A stretch of DNA of 64,000 nucleotides from contig NZ_BMUT01000005.1 of assembly GCF_014650335.1 (NCBI RefSeq), positions 313,744-377,743 on the forward strand. The letters are read 5' to 3'. Shown piece after piece: positions 41,449 to 50,583 of the stretch (the stretch's first letter is position 1; every line of letters starts with the position of its first letter). The notes under the pieces are model-generated. The model was not told where the DNA came from. It ran no database searches and was given only the letters and a program-made list of their open reading frames with translations. This DNA is from Streptomyces hiroshimensis (GTDB lineage Bacteria > Actinomycetota > Actinomycetes > Streptomycetales > Streptomycetaceae). The position numbers and the translations under genes are program-made.

Positions 41449-41461
41449 TAGGCTCGTCCCC
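41449..41461 (+). promoter_or_regulatory. -10 element of the cobalamin adenosyltransferase gene, probable leaderless start
   Basis: TAGGCT (41449-41454) lies 7 nt before the ATG. A 12-nt direct repeat (GTGGCGCGGTGC) stands just upstream, near 41396-41420. Confidence 0.5.
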
Positions 41462-42034
41462 ATGGTCAACCTGACGCGTATTTACACCCGCACCGGTGAT
41501 ACCGGCACCACCGCCCTCGGCGATATGAGCCGCACCGTCAAGACCGACACCCGCATCGCCGCCTACGCCGACACCAACGAGGCCAACGCCGCGATCGGGG
41601 TGGCGATCGCGCTCGGGCAGCTGCCCGAGGAGATCGTGAAGGTGCTCGTCCGCATCCAGAACGACCTCTTCGACGTCGGCGCCGACCTGGCGACGCCCGT
41701 GGCCGAGAACCCCAAGTACCCGCCGCTGCGCGTGGAGCAGTCCTACATCGACAAGCTGGAGGCGGACTGCGACCGCTTCCTGGAGGACCTGGAGAAACTG
41801 CGCAGCTTCATCCTGCCCGGGGGCACGCCGGGGGCGGCGCTGCTGCACCAGGCGTGCACGGTCGTACGCCGCGCGGAGCGCGCCACCTGGGCGGCGATGG
41901 AACTCCACGCGGACATCATGAACCCTCTGACGGCGACGTACCTGAACCGCCTCTCGGACCTGCTGTTCATCCTGGCGCGGACGGCGAACAAGGAAGTGGG
42001 GGACATCCTCTGGGTCCCCGGCGAGAACCGCTGA
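41462..42034 (+). CDS. cob(I)yrinic acid a,c-diamide adenosyltransferase, PduO type
   Basis: 190 residues. It transfers adenosyl from ATP to cob(I)alamin to make coenzyme B12. The motifs are TRTGDTGTTALGD (9-21, the ATP-binding N-terminus), the helix AYADTNEANAAIG with conserved residues, VRRAERATW and the C-terminal LNRLSDLLFILAR. It supplies the cofactor for IcmA, for methylmalonyl-CoA mutase and, by loading, for MeaB. The gene is preceded by a leaderless-type promoter. Confidence 0.93.
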   Translation: MVNLTRIYTRTGDTGTTALGDMSRTVKTDTRIAAYADTNEANAAIGVAIALGQLPEEIVKVLVRIQNDLFDVGADLATPVAENPKYPPLRVEQSYIDKLEADCDRFLEDLEKLRSFILPGGTPGAALLHQACTVVRRAERATWAAMELHADIMNPLTATYLNRLSDLLFILARTANKEVGDILWVPGENR

Positions 42035-42047
42035 GTGCCGAGCAGGG

Positions 42048-42629
42048 TCAGCGCTTCAGTTCCTCCGTGCTGGGCGCCTCCTTCGGCTCCTCCGTGCTCG
42101 GCGCCTGCTTCGGCCAGATCGTGTAGCTCGCCGCGATGAGCAGGTTGATGCCGGCCACGATGAGCATCTTCGTCTGCCAGGCCCGCAGCGAGCTGATGTC
42201 ACCCCCGTCCCCGACGTACCAGACCGCCGCCTGCAGGAGGCCGAGGGCGACCGCGCAGGACAGGATCCAGCGGGCGGCGGTCTTCCACTCGTGGGCGGTG
42301 CGGGCCGCCCCGTACTTCGGCGGCTTCACCGGCGGCGGGCCGCCCGCGAAGCGGTGGGCGAAGCGGGCGTCGACCCACTTGATCGTGGAGTGGCCGAGGC
42401 CGACGGAGTAGCCGATGTAGACGGCGGCCAGGCCGTGCTTCCAGTCGGCCTGTGCGCCGTTCCTCAGGTCGACCGCGGTGGCGATCAGCAGGACCAGCTC
42501 CAGCACGGGCTCCAGCAGCAGCACGGCGATCCCCGCCCGCGGCATCTTCGCCAGGTACCGCAGGCTCAGGCCGCCGGCCAGCAGCACCCAGAAGCCGACC
42601 TCGCAGACGACGATCAGCGTGACGATCAC
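42048..42629 (-). CDS. integral membrane protein of unknown function
   Basis: 193 residues from a GTG at 42629 with a GGAAGGGAG ribosome binding site. About five membrane segments (residues about 2-22, 33-55, 65-85, 113-135, 146-166). The cytoplasmic tail ends in two imperfect 9-residue copies (APSTEEPKE, APSTEELKR) made by a 27-bp tandem duplication. It lies convergent to the cobalamin adenosyltransferase gene and divergent from chiS. No family recognised. Confidence 0.7.
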   Translation of the reverse strand: MIVTLIVVCEVGFWVLLAGGLSLRYLAKMPRAGIAVLLLEPVLELVLLIATAVDLRNGAQADWKHGLAAVYIGYSVGLGHSTIKWVDARFAHRFAGGPPPVKPPKYGAARTAHEWKTAARWILSCAVALGLLQAAVWYVGDGGDISSLRAWQTKMLIVAGINLLIAASYTIWPKQAPSTEEPKEAPSTEELKR

Positions 42630-42788
42630 GGTTCTCTCCCTTCCCTCCCTTCCAGAGTCCCGGCCATGACCAGCACTTTCCTCGTCACGTACGACGATTC
42701 CGGACTGCATCCTTCGATGTAGCGCGCAGCCCGCAGTCCCCTCCCGCAGCCCGTCCCCGCGGCCCCCGCCCCGTGCTGTGATGTACGC

Positions 42789-43985
42789 ATGCCCGTCCGC
42801 CTCCCCCGCCGCCCCGACCGCGACGCCGTCCTCATCGCGGCCACAGGCCTCGGGGGCGGTCTGGCGCTGTGGTTCCTCGGCCTGCACAACAGCCCGCCGC
42901 CGGCCGCGGTGCCCGGCTGGCTGTCCCTGGTCGCGCTGGTCGTCATGTGCGGCGCCGAGCTGCTGCGGCGCAGCGCCCCGCTGACGGCCCTCGCCGTCGG
43001 CACGCTCACGCTCGCGCTCGACATCTTCACGGGCTCGCTCGTCGCGACGATCGCCATGTACACGGACATCGTCTACGCGGCGGTGCTCTACGGCCGCCCG
43101 TCCGTCGCCTCGCGCATCCCCCGCGTCAGCGAGGTGCTGACGGTGCTGGGGACGCTGCTGGCGGTGGCGGTGCTCCGCAAGCCGGAGGCGCTGCTGATCG
43201 GCTTCGGCTTCGGGGTGCTGATCGTCGCTCCGGCGTGGACCGGCGCGGGCATCCGCCGGCACCGCGACGACGCGCGCTCGGCCCGGCTGGAGGCCGAGCG
43301 GACCGCGCTGCTGGCCGAGATGGACCGGCGCGAGGCCGTGGGTGCCGAGCGCGCCCGGATGGCGCGCGAGCTGCACGACATGGTCGCGGGCCATCTGTCG
43401 GCGATCGCGATCCACTCCACCGCGGCGCTGTCGATCGGGGAGGCGAAGGCGTCGGAGGAGGCGCTCGCCGTGATCCGGGAGAACAGCGTGCAGGGCCTGG
43501 CCGAAATGCGCCGCCTCATCGGGCTGCTGCGGCAGGCGGGCGGCGAGGAGGAGCCCGCGGCGACCCCGCGGCTCGACGGCGTGGACGCCCTGCTCGCCCA
43601 CGCCCGCACGGCCGTCCGCGACGAACGCTTCCGCTTCGTCCTGGACGACGGGCGGGGGCCGGGGCCGCTCCCGGCGCCGATCGAGCTCGCGGCGTACCGC
43701 ATCGTCCAGGAGTCGCTGACCAACGCGGTCAAGCACGCGGCCCCGGGCGAGGTGACGGTGCGTCTGGCGCGCGAGGACGGCAGGCGGCTGGTGGTGGAGG
43801 TGACCAGCGCGTGCGGCGCGGGCCCGGTGCCCCGGGCGCCGGGCGCCGGGGCGGGGCTGGTCGGCATGGGTGAGCGGGTGGCCCTGCTGGGCGGGGAGTT
43901 CGGGGCGGGCCCGGTGGCGGGCCCGGACGGCAAGTGCTGGCGCGTACGGGCGCTGTTGCCCGTACCGGAGGAAGGAACACCGTGA
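42789..43985 (+). CDS. chiS: sensor histidine kinase of the chitinase two-component system
   Basis: 398 residues. About four to five N-terminal membrane segments (residues about 15-150) and then a HisKA_3 (NarL/DesK-type) dimerisation domain with phosphoacceptor His196 (ARELHDMVAGHL). The ATPase domain has an N-box ESLTNAVKHA and G-box GLVGMGERV. The gene is overlapped by the response regulator and followed by a chitinase gene, the same order as the chiS-chiR-chitinase loci known in Streptomyces; the ligand is thought to be chitin-derived sugars. Confidence 0.88.
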   Translation: MPVRLPRRPDRDAVLIAATGLGGGLALWFLGLHNSPPPAAVPGWLSLVALVVMCGAELLRRSAPLTALAVGTLTLALDIFTGSLVATIAMYTDIVYAAVLYGRPSVASRIPRVSEVLTVLGTLLAVAVLRKPEALLIGFGFGVLIVAPAWTGAGIRRHRDDARSARLEAERTALLAEMDRREAVGAERARMARELHDMVAGHLSAIAIHSTAALSIGEAKASEEALAVIRENSVQGLAEMRRLIGLLRQAGGEEEPAATPRLDGVDALLAHARTAVRDERFRFVLDDGRGPGPLPAPIELAAYRIVQESLTNAVKHAAPGEVTVRLAREDGRRLVVEVTSACGAGPVPRAPGAGAGLVGMGERVALLGGEFGAGPVAGPDGKCWRVRALLPVPEEGTP

Positions 43986-44671
43986 CCACCACACCCGCCG
44001 GAGAAGACCGGGGCGTCCGCGTTCTCGTGGCCGAGGACCAGGCGTCCGTACGCTCGGGGCTGGTGCTCATCCTGCGCTCGGCGCCGGGCATCGAGGTCGT
44101 CGGGGAGGCGGCCGACGGCGAGGAGGCCGTCCGGCTGGCCCGCGAACTGCGCCCGGACCTGGTGCTGATGGACGTGCAGATGCCGCGCCTGGACGGGGTG
44201 TCGGCGACCCGGCAGGTGGTCGCCGAGCGACTCGCCGACGTCCTGGTGCTGACCACCTTCGACCTGGACGAGTACGTCTTCGGGGCGCTGCGCGCGGGCG
44301 CGGCGGGCTTCCTGCTCAAGGACAGCGACGCCGCCGGTCTCATCGCGGCGGTGCGGACGGTGGCGGCCGGGGAGGGGCTGATCTCCCCGGCGGTGACGCG
44401 CCGCCTGATCGCGGAGTTCGCGCGCCCGGCGCACGGCCGGGCGCCGGGCGCCGAGGAGCCCGCGGCGCTGGAGTCGCTGACCCGCCGCGAGCGCGAGGTG
44501 CTGGTGGCGCTGGGCGAGGGGCTGTCGAACGCGGAGGTCGCGGGCCGCCTGGGCATGGCCGAGGCGACGGTGAAGACGCACGTCAGCAGGTTGCTGGGCA
44601 AGCTGGAGCTGCGCAGCAGGGTGCAAGCGGCGGTGCTGGCCCGGGAGTGGGGGCTGGTCCAGTCCTCTTGA
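43982..44671 (+). CDS. chiR: LuxR-family response regulator of the chitinase system
   Basis: 229 residues from the GTG at 43982, overlapping the kinase stop (GTGA), with a GGAGGAAGGA ribosome binding site. The receiver domain (about 12-125) has phosphoacceptor Asp64 (LVLMDVQMP) and the C-terminal LuxR helix-turn-helix reads LTRREREVLVALGEGLSNAEVAGRLGMAEATVKTHV. The product likely activates the chitinase gene starting 82 nt downstream; the promoter-proximal copy of a 12-bp direct repeat lies inside the last codons. Confidence 0.9.
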   Translation: MTTTPAGEDRGVRVLVAEDQASVRSGLVLILRSAPGIEVVGEAADGEEAVRLARELRPDLVLMDVQMPRLDGVSATRQVVAERLADVLVLTTFDLDEYVFGALRAGAAGFLLKDSDAAGLIAAVRTVAAGEGLISPAVTRRLIAEFARPAHGRAPGAEEPAALESLTRREREVLVALGEGLSNAEVAGRLGMAEATVKTHVSRLLGKLELRSRVQAAVLAREWGLVQSS

Positions 44672-44696
44672 CCATTGGTACGGACCTTTCTACGCT
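44655..44696 (+). promoter_or_regulatory. chitinase promoter with two 12-bp direct repeats
   Basis: TTGACC (44668-44673), a 17-nt spacer and TACGCT (44691-44696) form a good promoter. Two direct repeats, TGGTCCAGTCCT (44655-44666) and TGGTACGGACCT (44676-44687), match the TGGTCCAGACCT consensus of Streptomyces chitinase promoters at 11 and 10 of 12 positions. The second lies inside the spacer, so bound regulator would meet RNA polymerase. Confidence 0.75.
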
Positions 44697-44752
44697 CCCC
44701 GAGCAGCTGTGCACCCCCCACCTGTCCGCACCTCTCTGCGAGGAGCACCCCC

Positions 44753-47098
44753 TTGAGCACAGGAACCGGCACAGGAGCCGGCACAGGAACCTCAGGAAGC
44801 ATCGGCCGCACCTTACGAAGAGCGGTGGCCGCCCTGGCCACGCTCGCACTGCCCGCCGCCGGGCTCGTCGGCCTCGCGGCCGCCCCGGCCCACGCCGCCC
44901 CCTCCGCGACGGCGGCATTCGTCAAGACATCCGACTGGGGAACGGGCTTCCAGGCGCAGTGGACCGTCAAGAACACCGGTACGACCACCATCAGCGCCTG
45001 GACCGTCGAGTGGGACTTCCCCTCCACCACCACGGTCGGCGCCTACTGGGACGCCCTGCTCACCGGCTCGGGCTCCCACTACACCGCCAAGAACCGCGAG
45101 TACAACGGCACCATCGCCCCCGGCGCCAGCGTCACCTTCGGCTTCGTCGGCTCCGGCAACGGCGACCCCACGGGCTGCAGGCTCGACGGCGGGCCCTGCG
45201 ACGGCTCCTCCGCGGACACCCCGCCCAGCGCCCCCGGGCAGCCCTCCTCCACCGGCGTCACGGCCGACAGCATCACACTGACCTGGGCGGCCGCCACGGA
45301 CGACAAGGGCGTCAAGAACTACGACGTCTACCGCGGCGACAGCGTCGTCGGCACGGTCACCGGCACCTCCTTCACCGACACCGGCCTCAGCGCCGACACC
45401 GACTACGCGTACAAGGTCGTCGCCCGCGACTCCGCCGGCCAGACGGGCCCGGCGAGCCCCTCCGCCACCCTCCGCACGGGCAGCGGCGGCGGCACCGACA
45501 AGCCGCCCTCCGCCCCCGGCACCCCTCAGGCGACCGCGGTCACCGACACCTCCGTCACCCTGAAGTGGCCCGCCGCCACGGACGACAAGGGCATCAAGAA
45601 CTACGACGTCTACCGCGGCACCGTGAAGGCCGCCACGGTGGGCAAGCTCGCCTACACGGACACCGGTCTCACCGCGGGCACCGACTACACCTACACCGTC
45701 GTCGCCCGGGACACCGCGGGACAGACCGGCAAGGCCAGCCCGCCGCTGACCGTCCGCACGACGGGCGGCGGTCAGCCGCAGCCGGGCACGGGTTACGCCA
45801 AGGTCGGCTACTTCGTGCAGTGGGGCATCTACGGCCGCGGCTACACCGTGAAGTCACTGGAGAACACGGGCGCCGCCGCCAAGCTCACCCACATCAACTA
45901 CTCCTTCTCCAACATCCACCCCACCGACCTCACATGCCTCAACGGCGTCACCAAGGCCACCACTCCCAACCCCCAGGACCCCAGCCAGGGTGACGGCGCG
46001 GGCGACTCCTGGGCCGACTACGAGAAGGGCTTCGGTGCCGGCGAGTCCGTCGACGGCGTCGGCGACACCTGGGACCAGAAGCTGGCCGGCAACTTCAACC
46101 AGCTGAAGAAGCTCAAGGCCAAGCACCCCGGCCTCAAGATCAATATGTCGATCGGCGGCTGGACGTACAGCAAGTACTTCTCGGACGTCGCCAGGACGGA
46201 CGCCTCCCGGCAGAAGTTCGTGAAGTCCTGCATCGACATGTACATCAAGGGCGACCTGCCGGTGACCAACGGCCGCGGCGGCCCCGGCACCGCCGCCGGG
46301 ATCTTCGACGGCTTCGACATCGACTGGGAGTGGCCGGGCTCCGAGGGCCACGCCGGCAACCACGTCTCCAAGGACGACAAGGCCAACAACACCCTGCTCT
46401 TCGCCGAGTTCCGCCGGCAGCTCGACACCCTGAGCGCGACGACCGGCAAGAAGTACCTGCTCACGGCCTTCACCCCGGCCGACCCGGCGAAGATCGAGGC
46501 CGGCTGGGACATCACCACCAAGGACGGCACGCCCAGCGTCTTCGACTACATGGACTTCGCCAACGTCCAGGGCTACGACTTCCACGGCTCAGGCAGCGAC
46601 AACAGCTGGGAGCCCAACCGCACGGGCCACCAGGGGAACCTCTACCAGGACGCCAAGGACCCGTACGCGACGAAGTTCAGCGTCGACAAGACCGTGCAGG
46701 CCTATCTCGACGCAGGGGTCGACCCGAAGAAGGTCGTCCTCGGGTTGGCCTTCTACGGCCGCGGCTGGCAGCAGGTCGCCGACGGCGGCGAGCGCGGCGT
46801 CTGGCAGACGGCGAACGGGGCGGCTCCCGGCCAGTTCCCGGAGGAGGCGGGGACGCGCGGCTACGACAACCTGATCGCGTCCGTCGCGGGCCTCACGGTC
46901 TACCACGACGAGCAGTCGGTCGCGACGTACGGGTATACCGGCAACAACGGCCAGTGGTGGACGTTCGACGACGTGTGGTCGATCAACAAGAAGACGGCCT
47001 GGCTCAAGCCGAAGGGCCTGGGCGGCGTGATGATCTGGGAGATGTCCGGGGACAGCGGCACGCTGATGACGGCTGTCGACAACGGCTTGCGTTCCTGA
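44753..47098 (+). CDS. chiC: secreted chitinase: CBM2, two FnIII, GH18
   Basis: 781 residues from a TTG at 44753 with an AGGAG ribosome binding site. Signal peptide to about residue 48 (AAPAHA-AP); a family 2 carbohydrate-binding module (about 50-152); two near-identical FnIII domains (about 156-245 and 250-340); and a GH18 catalytic domain (about 348-781). The catalytic motif DGFDIDWE (519-526) ends in the proton donor Glu526, with SIGGW upstream. It hydrolyses chitin outside the cell. The extra FnIII domain makes it larger than the ChiC of S. coelicolor that I remember (about 609 residues). A palindromic terminator follows. Confidence 0.92.
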   Translation: MSTGTGTGAGTGTSGSIGRTLRRAVAALATLALPAAGLVGLAAAPAHAAPSATAAFVKTSDWGTGFQAQWTVKNTGTTTISAWTVEWDFPSTTTVGAYWDALLTGSGSHYTAKNREYNGTIAPGASVTFGFVGSGNGDPTGCRLDGGPCDGSSADTPPSAPGQPSSTGVTADSITLTWAAATDDKGVKNYDVYRGDSVVGTVTGTSFTDTGLSADTDYAYKVVARDSAGQTGPASPSATLRTGSGGGTDKPPSAPGTPQATAVTDTSVTLKWPAATDDKGIKNYDVYRGTVKAATVGKLAYTDTGLTAGTDYTYTVVARDTAGQTGKASPPLTVRTTGGGQPQPGTGYAKVGYFVQWGIYGRGYTVKSLENTGAAAKLTHINYSFSNIHPTDLTCLNGVTKATTPNPQDPSQGDGAGDSWADYEKGFGAGESVDGVGDTWDQKLAGNFNQLKKLKAKHPGLKINMSIGGWTYSKYFSDVARTDASRQKFVKSCIDMYIKGDLPVTNGRGGPGTAAGIFDGFDIDWEWPGSEGHAGNHVSKDDKANNTLLFAEFRRQLDTLSATTGKKYLLTAFTPADPAKIEAGWDITTKDGTPSVFDYMDFANVQGYDFHGSGSDNSWEPNRTGHQGNLYQDAKDPYATKFSVDKTVQAYLDAGVDPKKVVLGLAFYGRGWQQVADGGERGVWQTANGAAPGQFPEEAGTRGYDNLIASVAGLTVYHDEQSVATYGYTGNNGQWWTFDDVWSINKKTAWLKPKGLGGVMIWEMSGDSGTLMTAVDNGLRS

Positions 47099-47102
47099 CG
47101 AG

Positions 47103-47146
47103 CAAAAGCCGGCCGGGCTGGATATATCCAGCCCGGCCGGCTTTTG
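47103..47146. terminator. 44-nt perfect palindrome, bidirectional terminator after chiC
   Basis: Two 22-nt arms (outer end CAAAAGCCGGCC) with TATA at the centre. A run of T closes the stem on both strands. It separates the convergent chitinase and DUF2550 genes. Confidence 0.92.
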
Positions 47147-47159
47147 AGACCACAGGAAG

Positions 47160-47609
47160 CTAAGCCACATTCACCCGCTGGCCGGGAGGAGCGGCCTCCA
47201 GCCACGCCAGGAACCCGGTAAGAGCGTCCTCGCTCATCGCCAGCTCCAGCCGCGTCCCCTGATGCGAACAGATCAGCACGACGGCGTCGGACAGCAGGGC
47301 CAGTTCCTCGTCCCCCTGCGGCGACCGCCGCTCCAGCACCTCGATGGACGCGCGCTCCAGCAGCCTCCGCGGCCGCGGCGCGTACGAGAAGACCCGGAAC
47401 CACTCGATCCGGTCACTGTTGTAGCGGGCGACGCCGTACACCCAGCCCTTGCCGTCCGGCGTGGGGTCCTTCTCCGGGACGTTCCAGCGCAGACTGCAGT
47501 CGAACGTACCGCCGGAGCGCTGGATCAGGCGCCTGCGCAGCCCGAAGACGAAGAGCCCCACCAGCACCAGCAGGACGACGACGCCGCTCACGAGCAGAGC
47601 GAGGACCAT
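47160..47609 (-). CDS. DUF2550 membrane-anchored protein
   Basis: 149 residues from the ATG at 47609 (AGGAGG 9 nt upstream); a GTG at 47615 is an alternative. One N-terminal membrane segment (about residues 2-24) followed by a cytoplasmic or external domain with GGTFDCSLRWN, YGVARYNSDRIEWFRVFSYAPRPRR and a short helix at the C-terminus. DUF2550 genes accompany the atp operon in many actinobacteria; role unknown. Gene order and strand suggest it could be read after atpC, but a strong hairpin lies between. Confidence 0.88.
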   Translation of the reverse strand: MVLALLVSGVVVLLVLVGLFVFGLRRRLIQRSGGTFDCSLRWNVPEKDPTPDGKGWVYGVARYNSDRIEWFRVFSYAPRPRRLLERASIEVLERRSPQGDEELALLSDAVVLICSHQGTRLELAMSEDALTGFLAWLEAAPPGQRVNVA

Positions 47610-47654
47610 CTCCACCGACCTCCTCGCATCATCTAGAGCAACGGGCTTGTATTG

Positions 47655-47704
47655 CCTCAGCCGCGGACCGCCCTGGAGTGTTCCAGTGCGGTCCGCGGCT
47701 GAGG
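47655..47704 (-). terminator. atp operon terminator
   Basis: 17-bp perfect stem (47655-47671 with 47688-47704) whose 16-nt loop forms another 5-bp stem with a GTGT loop. It lies 22 nt after atpC and upstream of the DUF2550 gene. Confidence 0.9.
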
Positions 47705-47726
47705 GACGAACTCAGTGGGCCGTGGG

Positions 47727-48101
47727 CTAGTGAACGCCCGCGACCGCACGCAGCCGGACATCGGCGCGACGCTCGGCGGCGGCGTCGGCCGCCGACTTGG
47801 CGCGCTCCAGCGCCCGCTCCGCACGCTTGACGTCGATCTCGTCGGCAAGCTCCGCGATCTCGGCGAGCAGCGAGAGCTTGTCGTCCGCGAACGAGATGAA
47901 ACCGCCGTGCACCGCGGCGACGACATTGCCGTCGGCGGTCCTGATGGTCACCGGGCCGGACTCCAGCACACCGAGCAGCGGCTGGTGGCCGGGCATGACG
48001 CCGATGTCACCCGATGTGGTACGCGCGATGACCAGAGTGGCCTCGCCGGACCAGACGCTTCGGTCCGCCGCGACCAGCTCGACGTGCAGCTCAGCAGCCA
48101 A
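47727..48101 (-). CDS. atpC: F1 ATP synthase epsilon subunit
   Basis: 124 residues from the TTG at 48101 with CGAGGAG upstream; this length and the start AAELHVELVAADR match Streptomyces epsilon subunits. An ATG at 48122 would add 7 residues but has no ribosome binding site. It is the regulatory foot of the central stalk: N-terminal beta-barrel, then two C-terminal helices that can inhibit hydrolysis. Last gene of atpIBEFHAGDC. Confidence 0.95.
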   Translation of the reverse strand: MAAELHVELVAADRSVWSGEATLVIARTTSGDIGVMPGHQPLLGVLESGPVTIRTADGNVVAAVHGGFISFADDKLSLLAEIAELADEIDVKRAERALERAKSAADAAAERRADVRLRAVAGVH

Positions 48102-48215
48102 CGTGGCTCCTCGGGTCTTCACCTGCCGGGCACGGCAGGTGTTGGGTCAAAGAATAGGGGACGTGGCTGCCGGGGGCGGGAGCGCCCCGCCCCCGGCAGC
48201 TGACGAGCACGGGGC

Positions 48216-49657
<1,442 letters not shown>

Positions 49658-49658
<1 letters not shown>

Positions 49659-50581
49659 TAGTTGTCACTCCCCGCGGTCGCGTCGGCCAGAGCGCTGGCG
49701 CCACCGACGATCTCGCTGATTTCCTGGGTGATTTCGGCCTGGCGGGCCGCATTGGCAAGCCGCGAGAGCGACTTGATGAGCTCTTCTGCGTTGTCGGTCG
49801 CGGACTTCATCGCACGGCGGCGGGCCGCGTGCTCGGAAGCCGCTGCCTGCAGCAGAGCGTTGTAGATCCGCGACTCCACGTACCGCGGCAGCAGGGCGTC
49901 GAGGACGCCCTCGGCCGACGGCTCGAAGTCGAACAGCGGAAGGATCCGGCCCGGCGCAGCAGCCTCCTGCTCCACCGGGGCCTTCTCCAGGCTCAGCGGC
50001 AGCAGGCGGTTGTCGACCGGCGTCTGCGTCATCATCGAGGCGAACTCGGTGAAGACGATGTGCAGCTCGTCCACGCCGCCCTCGGCGGTGTCCCGCTGAA
50101 CGGCCTCGATCAGCGGACCCGCGATGCGCTTGGCATCGGCGTAGGCCGGGCTGTCGGTGAAGCCGGTCCAGGACTCCGCCACCGGGCGCTCACGGAAGCC
50201 GTAGTACGAGACGCCCTTGCGGCCGACGATGTACGTGACGACGTCCTTGCCCTCGGCCTTGAGCCGCTCGGTGAGCTGCTCAGCCGCCTTGATGGCGTTC
50301 GAGGAGTAGCCGCCGGCCAGACCGCGGTCGCTCGTGACGAGCAGCACCGCGGCCCGGACCGGGTTCTCCGCCTCGGTGGTCAGGGCGTGCTTGGTGGTGG
50401 AGCCGGTGGCAACCGCGGTCACTGCCCGGGTGAGCTCACTGGCGTACGGAGTCGATGCGGCCACCTGGCGCTGCGCCTTGACGATGCGCGAGGCGGCGAT
50501 CATCTCCATCGCCTTGGTGATCTTCTTGGTCGCAGTGACGGACTTGATCCGTCGCTTGTAGACCCGGAGCTGGGCACCCAT
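49658..50581 (-). CDS. atpG: F1 ATP synthase gamma subunit
   Basis: 307 residues of the rotor shaft. N-terminal helix MGAQLRVYKRRIKSVTATKKITKAMEMIA and the C-terminal helix with AARQAEITQEISEIVGGASAL. A Streptomyces-typical insertion of about 20 residues (APVEQEAAAPGRILPLFDFEPS) lies in the middle. Starts 2 nt after the atpA stop. Confidence 0.98.
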
Positions 50582-50583
50582 GC

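Noticed and set aside
42048..43994. 648-codon frame extending the minus-strand membrane protein
   Set aside because: The extension lies antisense to chiS and has no ribosome binding site; the GTG at 42629 does.
44655..44687. DasR (dre) site at the chitinase promoter
   Set aside because: The repeats match the chitinase direct-repeat consensus better than the palindromic DasR site; DasR binding cannot be excluded but is not supported.
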